Below are positions 39,801-50,158 of a stretch of 64,000 bases of DNA, in pieces. Made by a program: the position numbers and the translations under genes. The notes beneath the pieces were generated by a model. The model saw nothing but the letters and a program-made list of their open reading frames with translations, did not search any database and was not told where the DNA came from. Numbering within the stretch: position 1 is the first letter of the stretch; each line of letters starts with the position of its first letter. The stretch comes from Clytia hemisphaerica (Eukaryota; Cnidaria; Hydrozoa; Leptothecata; Clytiidae), in assembly GCA_902728285.1 (NCBI GenBank), contig CACVBU010000070.1:1-64000 (forward strand), written 5' to 3'.

Positions 39801-41816
39801 ACTGGGAAACAAGACGTATGTTTTCGTTGGCTTCAAAAGGGGTTTCAGTAAAGCCAGACACAAATGCAGTACTGTTGGCGGTGACCTAGTAAGCATCGAA
39901 TCGCCGCGCGAACTTGACTACATCAACAACCATATGGAGAATCAGTGAGTTTCCACCATTTCTTGTATTCATGTCGTAATCTTGATATTCATGCCGTAAA
40001 ACTTTGATATTCATGACGTAATCTTGATATTCAAGACGTAAAATCTCGATAGTCATGCCGTAATCTTGATATTCATGCCGGAGTCTTGATATTCATGCCG
40101 TAATCTTGATATTCAAGACGTAAACTTGATATTCATGCCGTAAAAATTTGATATTCATGCCGTAAAGATCTTGATATTCATGCTGTAATCTTGATAATCG
40201 TGCCGTAATCTTGATATTCATGCCGTAATCTCAATATTCATGCCGTAATCTTGGTATTCATGCCGTAATTTTGATATTCATGACGTAATCTTGATATTCA
40301 TGCCGTAATCTTAATATTTATGCTGTAATCTTGATATTCATGCCGTAATCTTAATATTCATGCCGTAATCTTGATATTCATGCCGTAATCTTAATATTTA
40401 TGCCGTTATCTTGATATTTATGTCGTAATCTTTCATACGGAAATAGACTGGTTGCTTGCACTAATTTTAAATTTAAAATCAACTAGTTGCAACTTACTTA
40501 GTTACTGAGCTAACATATCTTTTTTATAAGAAAGATTTTATAAGAACACAAGACTGAAAAAATGGCCAACGCCTAAGAACAGATCAGGAACAATCGGAGC
40601 CTCAGATTGTAGAAATCAATACAAAAGGACTGATTTTAACTAATTTCAACAAATTTTAACTAATTTCAACAAATTTTATCCCATTTCTAAGAACTTTGTC
40701 AGAGCATTCAAGCCTGAAAGTTTCAAAAAATTAAGAAACAGTCCAGTCTGAACTATCATTTACTGGCTCTTATAAAAAAAGCGTGGATCTGCGTAAAATA
40801 TCTATAGTCTATAGCAAGAAATTCCTAAGAGATTTCTATTGTAATACCCCCGAAACAATCCCACAACAATGCATCCTTTTTTAGAAAAATCAAAAACTCC
40901 GATAAGATCTATTGATGTGTTTCAACAATTTGATTCATTTCAGCGTGGAAAAAGATGGTTACTACTTGGTGGGTTACAAAAAGAAAAAAGGAGCTGACCA
41001 TTGGCATTGGGTGGACGATGATGATGATAAGGGGGCTTACAACGGCAATGCGTGGAACTTTGAAATGTAAGTCCTACCAGACCATTTTTAGATGTTACGG
41101 TTTGGTATCGGTCCGCTAGGGTAATTGTTGCGAATATGAAGTGTTTATACTAACTTGGGAAACGTTTTGGAAGGAACGAAATGGAGCAGTTCCGTTCCGA
41201 TGAAAAATTTGTTATGTATAGAAAGTGCGCATACTGATTTCAGAACGTTTTAGTGCAACGAAACGGAGCAGTTCCACTCCGATGAAAATAGTGGAGCGAG
41301 AAAGTTTCGATCTGTTTTGCTTTGTATGGGAACGTCTTCATTTTTGATGTTTCAAATTTTGACATTCGCACAGTGTTTCGGAACTGTTAGTGATAGCGGG
41401 TTTATGAGGTATTTCTAACTTAAGTGACGAGTTTTAGAAGTTCAATGGATACTCCATTTTTCATGATACAGTGAAGTCCCCTTAACTCGAATGTTTCCTT
41501 AAAACTTGAACAAGTTTTCTCCTCCATTCAGTTACATAACAATGCCTTATAAAACCCTACTCTATATCTCGAAATTTCCCACGTGCGTATTCGAATTATG
41601 GAGACTCCACTATATCATAAAAACAGTTTTTCTCATTTCTAGGTCATAATCTTTCTTTTCATTTCTAGACCATCGTGTTCTGAGAAAGCATGGATCGATT
41701 TCAATTCCGGGAATAACACTGTCGAATGGTTTGGCAGAATCCGTCAAAAACACGCTTGCTTAGAACCGAGCATGGAGAGCAGGGGCAATTTCGTCTGCCA
41801 AATAAAAAACTATTAA
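36813..41816 (+). CDS. Secreted PAN + Cys-rich + C-type-lectin-like protein A
   Basis: Exons 36813-37280, 38346-38598, 39791-39944, 40944-41066, 41669-41816; all GT-AG, phases agree, 1,146 nt, 381 residues. Residues 1-33 form a signal peptide (PILNHIILIAIFISL, then GSANAG). Residues 34-65 are four PPIPG repeats. Residues about 78-154 are a PAN/Apple-like module (C104, C108, C114, C125, C154) with N-glycosylation sites. Residues 157-240 form a Cys-rich module (GCYNKCGGKTGWC...ACC) I do not recognise. Residues 241-381 are a C-type-lectin-like domain with four Cys and HWHWVD, but no EPN/QPD and no clear WND, so sugar binding by the usual Ca site is doubtful. It is probably extracellular, in adhesion or defence; this is inference. 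The frame is open 5' of 36813 into a MITE, but the signal peptide fixes the start near 36813 (or ATG 36828). Confidence 0.85.
36909..37004 (+). repeat. Coding minisatellite, four 24 bp units
   Basis: Four in-frame units like GGAGCTCCACCAATACCAGG give the Pro-rich linker APPIPGSG repeated. Absent from paralogue B, which has a Thr-rich linker instead. Confidence 0.85.
37645..37905. repeat. Dispersed element, TTATAAGAAC family
   Basis: Shares GTTTTTTATAAGAACGTCC and TTAATCTTTTGGCCATCGAA with the element at 27434-27660; an adjoining inverted part follows to about 38000. In lectin A intron 1. Confidence 0.5.
39195..39415. repeat. Minisatellite of about 31 bp
   Basis: About seven or eight units of GAGATTCGGTGGGGGATGAG + GGTCAACGTT with small changes, in intron 2 of lectin A. 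Confidence 0.85.
39961..40440. repeat. Minisatellite of about 20 bp derived from a MITE end
   Basis: About 23 units of CTTGATATTCATGCCGTAAT with minor variants, in intron 3 of lectin A starting 17 bp after the exon. The unit matches the terminal TGATATTCATGACGTAAT of the fold-back element at 2011-2165. Confidence 0.9.
41469..41612. mobile_element. pogo/Tigger-like MITE
   Basis: CAGTGAAGTCCCCTTAACTC ... TTATGGAGACTCCACTA, flanked by TA. In the last intron of lectin A, 56 bp before the final exon. Just left of it (41110-41290) an 85 bp segment containing GGAGCAGTTCC is tandemly duplicated. Confidence 0.6.
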
Positions 41817-44135
41817 AAGTTTTAGTTTTACATAAGTGTTCTCATCGCATATCAGGCCAGTGTCTCCCTATAGTTATATTGCGTTCGATTTCGTGCTGCA
41901 TAAACAAAAAATAGTTTTTTCTTCGTTCTTTTCTTCAACCAATATTGCTCCACATCTGTGTCAATTCAATATTGATGAGTAAGCAAACAGTATAGAGTTA
42001 GTTTGAAACAGCACCTTTAAGACGACGATCAATTTTTTGCATTGGTCCTCACACGCACGCTTTTGTTATAATATTATTTGTCAGTTATAGGAAGGATCCA
42101 ACTTTAATTTAACTTTAACTTTGATTTAACATGTAGTGGATTCTTTGGCCAACTTCATCATATAATATTCTTATAGGATAAATTATATGGTTGATTACAT
42201 TTAGCTTAGATTTGTAAAGGACGAGCGGGGCGATAAATCCGTAATAGCTCCGCTTTTTATCGTACGATATTTTGATTGGTTAACAAAATATCGTACGAAA
42301 TTTTTAAGCCAATCAAAATAAGAGTGTCAGTCGAATGTTTTTTTATAGTTTCGAATGTTTTTATAAGTTTCTCACTACGTTCGGGCTATTTTGAAATGTT
42401 TTCAATGAACCTCGGGTTTATTAATCCCAAATCACCCTCTAAACCATGTTATTACTAGTACAAATTTTATAAAAAGGACGTGTAGACGACCGATTATCTG
42501 CCCTAAGACAGCGTTTGATCCACTAAGACTATATCGAGTGAAGATTAGTAATTTCAATTGGAAGAGATTGAAAAAGTCTTTATATTGGTGTCATTGGAAA
42601 GGAATACCTTACTACCACTACCAGATAAGATGGGGGATAGTAAAGCAGCAGAAAGCACACGATTCAAAAATTACCATGTATGTTTGGAAAAAAAAATTTG
42701 GGTCTCAAAATGAGACGCTTACAATGCAAAGAAAATTAGTTAAATGTCTAAGAACCGCACCTATTCTAAGTCACCTACCAAAAGCGTCTACCCCTCCCCC
42801 CCTATGGCAGAAAGACGAACATCTGAATGCAAGAGACAGGCGGGTAGGCTGCACACATCCCCTCTGATATGTTTTGATATAGGTGATGCTAATCGTATAC
42901 AAAATTTCCGTCCGAGAGTTACCCCAAATTAGTGTTTTCGAGTTTTAGGAACTTGATTTGCTTGATTAGTAAGAATATTTAAATTTCATTACATTTGAAT
43001 TGGAACTGAACTGGCAGTTTAAAAATAGCTAAACGTACTGTAAGAGACACAACAGTCTTGTCCCCACACAGCTCTTGTTATGTAATAGTAATCGGACAGC
43101 TGCAAGTACAATATGAGAAAAATTTCCAAGATTTTCCCGTGCAATATTTTCCGAGCCTTTAGGCGAAGAAAATACACGGAAAATCCGAGTGAAATATTTC
43201 CATATTGTACGAGCAAAAAATGTCTGATAACTGGTTTATCGGTCACCCAAAAAATGCACTTTTTGTGTTGAAAGAAAGCGAAGGGCTGCACTTTTGTAGC
43301 AAAGTGACGTTAGGTTGCTTCTACCGCTACAATGCAACAACATCTTTTCGTCAATTTATATTTTGTACATGTAAAATACAAGATATATTGTACTCTTCTT
43401 AACCAATCAGATTGAAGATTTTTTTTGGATCACCGATAAAATCATATAACCAACGTTATTATTGTTACATATTACATTGGATTGTATAAATTGGTATCTT
43501 TTTGATTTAATAATAAATATTTCCAATTTTGAATTAAATAATTTATATCATATTTATAATGAAAAGAAAATCAGTCACAATAATACTTCCGAATTTCCCG
43601 TTGCGTTCTGTTTTAAAACAATCTCTGCAGTATTTATTAAATTCAAGATTGAAGAAAAATTGTACTTGGAAATAATTTCACTTGCAAGTCTTACAACATC
43701 TGTAAAAATCATTTTCATTTACACGAAAGAGCTACAAATCATGGTCAGAAATATGTTAACATATTTTAGTGTTCTGCAGAATTTAAAGTTCGGGCGAGAA
43801 TGACATTTCCAGACTCCCTACTTTATCTAATCGAATTATTTCGATTTGGGAGGGGTATAATGGCTCCTAGTCGGACAATTCACAAGCTTTTTAATCCTCA
43901 GATCCTGCTGTCTTAAGTTTCATGTTAAAACTCCTAATTTAAAAAACTCTACTTTCTAACCCTGAGCGCTAAGGCACTTGAAGACTACTTGCGGTTTTAA
44001 AATTTTTGCAGGGAAATACTTTTTGTGTCAAATATTATGGCAATAGTTGTAGTTCGAAGAAAGTGAAATTGTTCATTCTGTCCAACCATTTAGTTATCCA
44101 AAATGGAGGAGAGTTAATTTCATATTCGTATGTTA
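41817..44135. other. Intergenic/5' region between lectin A and B
   Basis: No convincing gene. A 39 bp hairpin lies at 42260-42298 (TCGTACGATATTTTG, 9 bp spacer, complement). A looser inverted pair GTACAATATG/CATATTGTAC brackets 43106-43210. 43800-44060 resembles 19140-19400 (TTTCGATTTGGGAGGG, then AAACTCTACTT), a dispersed repeat. The missing first exon of lectin B should lie here or up to 45881. Confidence 0.4.
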
Positions 44136-44433
44136 CAGCTGCCTCTCTCTAATTCGATCAAGGTCTTTTCTTCAGATTATAGAGACCATTTTACACTAAT
44201 TCCAGCCAAGGGGACCAATGTTTTAGCTCAAATTACAGTGAAATAAATACATAAATTCCAAAAGTTCGAGCAAAACTTCAAAAAAATGAAGCAATTGTAG
44301 GTTAGTTCTTTATTTCTCCTCAAGTAATAGAGGACTAACCTAAAACTACTTTATTTATATTTACATATTTATTTATTTCAGATTACAGAAAGATTCGAAT
44401 TGTAGAGGTTCGATCGAATTAGAGAGTTAACTA
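44136..44433. mobile_element. pogo/Tigger-like MITE
   Basis: CAGCTGCCTCTCTCTAATTC ... TCGAATTAGAGAGTTAACTA, flanked by TA. Longer member of the family (298 bp). Confidence 0.55.
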
Positions 44434-44737
44434 TATAAGGTGGGAAAAATAGTGAATGACCACCAACTGAAGAAAGAAAAAATGTTTTATCTTTTCAAGT
44501 AAGTCTATTATAAAACAATAGAACAAGTTGGAGCTTTTACAAGCTCTTACTTGATTCGGTTGGTCGTTAACTTGTAACAAAACAATTTTGTCACTTTTTT
44601 CTAAAGAACGCGTCATTTTTATTACTTCAAATGACCAATTATTGAAGTATCTTATAAAAACTCCAGCTCATCCCAAAAACAATGAGGCTTGTTGATGATT
44701 ATTAATCGGAGGGAGAGTTTTTTCCATATTTACACGG

Positions 44738-45805
44738 CGAATGAAGTATTTTAGATGTTCGTCATGTCTCTGTAGGAATACATTATATAAGTAATAAAAT
44801 AATATTGGATCAAACAGTTCCATATTTGCACGGAAAATCTCCAATTCATGATATTCATGACGTAATGTCAGGGATCCTACGCCTGAATATATAAATTTTA
44901 GGACAAATTGTAGGAGGATTTTGGCCAAATTTTAAATTTTTTAGGAGGATTTTAGGAAAATTTAGGAAATAAATTTCTAAAATCGACCTGAAGTCATAGC
45001 AATCAGAAAATATCACCCACAGGAAGACTGAAATAATGTAACAAAAATAAAATTACTTTACGTAAAGTATTATTTGTTCTAAAAGAAATTCTCTCAATAT
45101 GGCTAAATTACCAGTCATACTTACTGCTAACTTACAAGATCAAAAATATTAACAAAAGGCATCTTGAAGTGACTTAGTCCTGACTGATACTTTCTGCCAC
45201 AGTACCAAATCCACAAAAACTTACGCTCTAATGCCTAACTCATCCATTTCTATGGTACTTTGAATACAGTTTGCCTTGTTTACGAAACCACGGTACAAAT
45301 TTGACATTATTTTGTTTCAAATATTTCAGTGCAAAAATATATTTTAAACATGTTGTTTCAAGGTCAGGTAGCTTGCTCTTAGTTTGTTTTGACTTTATTG
45401 AGGAAAAAATCTTAGTTTCCTGTCTGATTATACAAATATACAAACAAAATCAGCTACCGTGTTTGATAAAGTTTTCAGATTTTATGAATTTAGGAGAATT
45501 TGCTGCATTTTAGGAGGATTTTAGGAGTTTTGACTTATTTTAGGAATTTTAGGAATTTTAGGAGTAATGTTTTCTACGGAAATACCCCGGTTTTAGCCAG
45601 TAGTGGCAGCACATTTAAACTAGACCAAAGTTGTATAAAATTTGCCACTACTAGCAAAAACCGGGGTCTTTCTGTAGAAAACATTACATCATGAATATCA
45701 TGAATTGGCGAATGAAGTATTTTAGATGTTCATCATGTCTCTGTAGGAATACATATAAGTATTAAAATAATATTGCAAAATTGCAAAATTGGATCAAACG
45801 GTTCA
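44738..45805. repeat. Direct repeats flanking a TIR-bounded insert
   Basis: About 90 bp beginning GCGAATGAAGTATTTTAGAT and including CATGTCTCTGTAGGAATACA occurs at 44738-44823 and again at 45708-45805. Between them lies a segment with inverted ends CCAATTCATGATATTCATGA (44841) and its complement (to about 45709). Its right part is fold-back MITE family A copy 2 (45563-45705). TTTTAGGA repeats fill both sides. Confidence 0.6.
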
Positions 45806-45881
45806 CAAAATATTGAAATCTAAAGAACACTTTAAGAACATATCTACTTTAGGCTTAAAACCCAAAACATCAACTTTTTAG

Positions 45882-48800
45882 GTTCTTTCCAATTATCGTT
45901 GCCTACACAATCAGTGCTTCATCGTTGTCAACCACAACCACTATTACCCAGGGCCAAACACCTGGCCCTAACAGTGGCCAAGAAACGGTTTCGGCTGCAT
46001 CGAGCCAGACGACACGATACATACGAAACGCAAAATCGTTCAGCGGAACAAAAATCAAAATGGTAGCTGGTGTTTACATGGTAACTGAGTGTGTTTTGTT
46101 ATGTGAGAAAGATGAAAATTGTGATTTCTCTGTTCTTGATGATATGCAGAATTGTACTTTGTACTCTACCGAGACAAACAACAAAACTACAGACCAGAAG
46201 GGAACCCTGAAAACCGATGATAGCCCTTGTGTGAGCGTAAGTCAATTTTTTCCTTATTATAACCCAGTTGGCACACAACGACAAAACGACGTCCATGTGA
46301 CATTCATAACGTCCAAATAACATTATTTGAACGTTAAAACAACGTTGTTTTGTCAGCTGGGAACGCTTATATCCTCAAGGGACAAAGAAATCAGATTCTT
46401 AACTCAAACAACTTTTGTAAAATTCTTTGACTTTTCACTTTAATCCTAGGTGGTCTTCAAAAAACGTTCGGATTCGACCACCTTCGACAAAGCATCAACA
46501 ACCGAATTCTGCACAGCGAAATATTCCTACGAAACTGACGGGTGTTACAACAAGTGTGGCGGCAAAACAGGGTGGTGTACATATCATTGTGGGGCGGGAT
46601 GGGCGTGTTGTATACCAGGTATACCGGAAATCGGGGCGGGTGGAGAGTGTTTTTTAAACAATAAAAATCCAGAAGGTCAACACAGCTGCATCAAAGGATC
46701 GAGTAAGTCACCATTCGATCTGTCAAACAACGTCCAAATTATATCACTCTAACGTTCATAACATCTAATATGATTGCCAAGCCGGCAATATTTTCTCCTA
46801 ATATCACTGTCCGTCAGGGAGACCTGTGGATCCCAGGCTTTTCCTTCCATTAACTACTTATATAGTATTATTATATTTTCGCCGATAGCAGTTCAGATTC
46901 AGTGTTGCCTATTAGTAGTATGAACGTTCAAAAACAACGAAGTTTGAAATGCATAATGGAATATCAGTTCAAAAGAAAAATAATCTTCCAAAGTCCATAA
47001 AATCGTAAAATGTTACAGGTAGAACAAATCAAATCCCAGTCAATTTAATATAGAATTGAGCGGTGAATGTTCTCAATTTTCTTTACCATTTTGTCATCAT
47101 ATTGATTTTTGTATTACTGAAGGACAAAGACAGCCCAAGTACTAGCATAATTATAGTAATGGGTATTGAAACGGTTTGATGATACCAGCTTGGAAGGGCG
47201 AACTTCGCCGGTCCAAGGAACGAAAAAAACTACAGCTCGCTAAAAATACAATTCGCTAAAAATTCTGTTTGACGTTTTTTGCCTCCTCAAGTACATATTC
47301 ACGCTTGCTAAGAATTTAGGAGTCAATTTTTCATTCGTCAGCCAAAACATTTCTTTATAAGAGCAATAGACTTCCATGGCCAAAATATTAACAAGTTAAA
47401 AACATTTTAAGGCTTTATGGACTCTAAAACACCCTATATCTTAGGCCTCAAGTGTTTTGTTTCAGGACCGTAGTAGCATGAAGGTAAAGCATCCGGCTAC
47501 GGTTTGCAAGGTTGTGGGTTCAATCCCCAGCCGGGTCATACCAAAGATTTTCAAAATGGTACTTGATGCCTCTCTGCTTGATGCTCAGCAATTAAAGAGA
47601 AGGATCAAGGGTAAGTGGAGAAATCCAGGGAGAAAGAGTATTGCCCTCCCCTACCTTCGACTGCGGTCGCAAACTTACTTATTTACTTGCTTTGTTGCAG
47701 GACAGGGACAATTTGGGAACAGTACGTATGTCTTTGTCACCTTTAAGAAGGCTTTCAACAAAGCCAAAAAGAAATGTGGAGACATCGGTGCGGACCTGGT
47801 TATCATCAACTCAAAAGAAGAATTCGAATACATCAACTCCCAAATGGGAATGAACACGTGAGTCTGACTCTCTCTAATTCGATCTTCAAGGGAACAAAAA
47901 TTTCCTTCGAGTTACAGAAAGCTTTGAATTGCAGATAGTAATTTGAACCTCTTTCCAGCTGAGGGAACCAATATTTGAGTTCGAATTACAGAGAGATTTG
48001 AATGATAGAGATTCGAATTGGAGTGAGTTGACTGTTGGACATACAGTGGCCCTCCCTAATCCGAACTTCTATTATTCGAACACTTCTGTAATTCGAACTA
48101 AAATTATTTCTCCCCTCAGTGAGAGAGTAGTGTAAAATACTCTCTATAACTCGAGTCTTTCTTTAATTTGAAGAAAACTCTTTGACCCTTGAAGGTCGAA
48201 TTAGAGAGATGCAACTATATGTTAGGGGCGTTACTCCTCTTTGGAAATCTTTGCTAAATTATGTAAAAATAGAGTGTCTGTATCCATTGTCAAGCTTTCT
48301 AAAAAAGAAATAGCCATTATCGGAGTTTTTGATATTTCTAAAAAAGCAATGCATTGTAAGATTAGGCTTTTCCAGAAAAAAATAGTGCACCCTTGTTGAG
48401 GAGGTCCATTTCCGTTCCAAGGGGGTAAGGTTTGAAATGTAGTGGAATTGCATAAGGGTAGACGAAAATCCGTCAAAAATAAGCGGAATTCCAAGGGGGT
48501 AATGATTGAAAATTTGTAAAAATTCGGCATTCCAGAGGGGTATGATCCTAAAATTGCCTGGAATTCCCAGGGGGGTAGGTCACAAAAGATTGGACCTCCT
48601 CAACAGGGGGAGCACGGTTTTTTTCTGGAAAAGCCCATTGTTTCGAGTGTATTACAATAGAAATCTCTTAGGAATTCCTCGAGGGAATTCTATTGTAATA
48701 CACCCGAAACAATCCCACAATGCATCACTTTTTTAGAAAAATCAAAAATTGTAAATTTGACATTGGTACAAGAAAAGCTAAGAAATGATAAGAAAAACAT

Positions 48801-50158
48801 CAAGACATGTTGGATGTATGTTTATCTGACATATCAAACTCAAGTTTCTCCATTCGATATCCAATTGAGTCCTAGGTTACTAGATTTACAAACGATGACA
48901 TGTGCCAACCGACTTTCAAATCACACCCTTATAAAGCGCAGCCCTTAAAAGGTAGCCTCACAGTGCATTTCATTGCTAATTGCCGACCTTTACAGTGCAA
49001 GTTCCCCAAAGAATTATCCTCGATCGTTTTACCGATTCGAAACCGGTATTCTACATTCGGAACCGATTCCTCGATTTGAAACCTGATTTTCTCAACTACA
49101 ATTATGAAAACTGATTACAGCATTGGGCTGCTCCATATAAAACCATACAAGGGTGTGGACGAACCTTTTCAAGTCAAAAAGAAATTATTGAAAATGTATG
49201 AGTAACCCCTGGAAAATGGCAAAATTTGCAAAAATACCCCTTGGAAAAATTCTTTTCATACCTTAAAGCGAGGGTGGACGAGCTAAAATCAGTCTTTTAA
49301 CCCATGGAAATTTCAAAATTTAACTTTTTACTCCCTTGGAAAAATAAAAAAAAGACCTTCTGGAGGGTGAGCATTATTCTTATTTTTCTATTGTTCTAAA
49401 CAATAGGCCTATTGTTCTAACTCTAAAATCTCACCCTGATATTCTTATAGAAGTTATTCTTATAAAAAAAGTGTGTAACATGGAATGGCCCATTTATTTC
49501 TGAAGAGTTGCTAATTAAAACGTTCTTTTTGTATTTGTTGACACAGGATTGCGACATATAACTATTGGGTACAGTACACGAAGCCAAACCTAACCAGCCA
49601 TTGGCACCCATCAAACTCATTTGAAATGTAAGAAATTTTTACTTTAGAGATATGATATGCGATTTTTCATGTTGGATTGAATGAATTACAATTAGGTGCA
49701 TAATAAACGAGAAGATGACCTAATACATACACATAGTTCCAGTGAATTATGCACCACTGTAATGATTTCACAAATTTATGCAACTTTACTGTTTTTTTTC
49801 CACCCAATACGTCACTTTTCCTGTTGTTTAAGTGACGTATTGAGTGGAGAATTTTAAAAGTTCTCAGAAGACTCTCCAGTGGTACATATCATGAATAATT
49901 GGAATTTCGATGAATTATGTAGAATTTTGAAACGGGAAAGCCTCTTTATATATACTTCGACGAGACTACTTTTAATTTATATTTTCCTTTTTCAGACCAG
50001 TATGCGACTTCGCTCCACACAAGGATGATTATAAGAGTATGGTAGGCGAATTTTATGGGCTGATCAATCAATTATACACCTGTATGGACCCAGTTACACA
50101 GTCAGGCAAAACACATCCACTTGTTTGTGAAAAACAAATCATTCCCTCAAGTCAATGA
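45882..50158 (+). CDS. PAN + Cys-rich + C-type-lectin-like protein B (5' end missing)
   Basis: Exons <45882-46236, 46450-46702, 47701-47857, 49547-49627, 49996-50158; phases match paralogue A exactly, with the second of these exons the same length (253 nt). The first listed exon opens with an acceptor (TTTTTAG) and has no in-frame ATG, so an upstream first exon is unplaced. A Thr/Ser-rich linker replaces the PPIPG repeats. The PAN-like module (VTECVLLCEKDENCDFSVLD) and Cys-rich module (GCYNKCGGKTGWC) are nearly identical to A. The lectin domain is clearly different: GNSTYVFVTFKKAFNKAKKK, then WVQYTKPNLTSHWHP, then PVCDFAP and LVCEKQ. The penultimate exon is 81 nt against 123 nt in A, removing the acidic loop. 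Four lectin Cys remain. Probably secreted; ligand unknown. Confidence 0.8.
47464..47690 (+). mobile_element. tRNA-derived SINE next to lectin B exon
   Basis: A tRNA-like head of about 72 bp (GACCGTAGTAGCATGAAGG ... box B GGGTTCAATCC ... CCGGGTC) is followed by a 150 bp body with CTTGATGCCTCTCTGCTTGA and CTTCGACTGCGGTCGC. It ends just before the pyrimidine tract and CAG acceptor of exon 47701-47857. The reading frame stays open from the SINE into the exon. Confidence 0.65.
47864..48034. mobile_element. pogo/Tigger-like MITE at a splice donor
   Basis: TGACTCTCTCTAATTCGATC ... TCGAATTGGAGTGAGTTGAC. It begins just after the GTGAGT donor of lectin B exon 47701-47857. Confidence 0.5.
48044..48217. 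mobile_element. pogo/Tigger-like MITE
   Basis: CAGTGGCCCTCCCTAATCCG ... GTCGAATTAGAGAGATGCAA, TA flanks; directly follows the previous element. Confidence 0.6.
48364..48636. mobile_element. MITE with GGCTTTTCCAGAAA ends
   Basis: Left AGGCTTTTCCAGAAAAAAAT, right TTTTTTCTGGAAAAGCCC, with TTGTTGAGGAGGTCC / GGACCTCCTCAACAG inside and several GGAATTCCAAGGGGG-like units. Related to 3506-3715. Confidence 0.7.
48639..48713. repeat. 75 bp palindrome
   Basis: TTGTTTCGAGTGTATTACAA ... complementary right arm ending CACCCGAAACAAT, with CTCGAG at the centre. Half of it (AATCCCACAA... and TAAGAGATTTCTATTG) recurs at 40813-40895 in lectin A, so it is a dispersed sequence. Confidence 0.65.

Noticed and set aside
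39961-40440. CRISPR-like regular array
   Set aside because: No unique spacers; it is a head-to-tail minisatellite in an intron of an animal gene.
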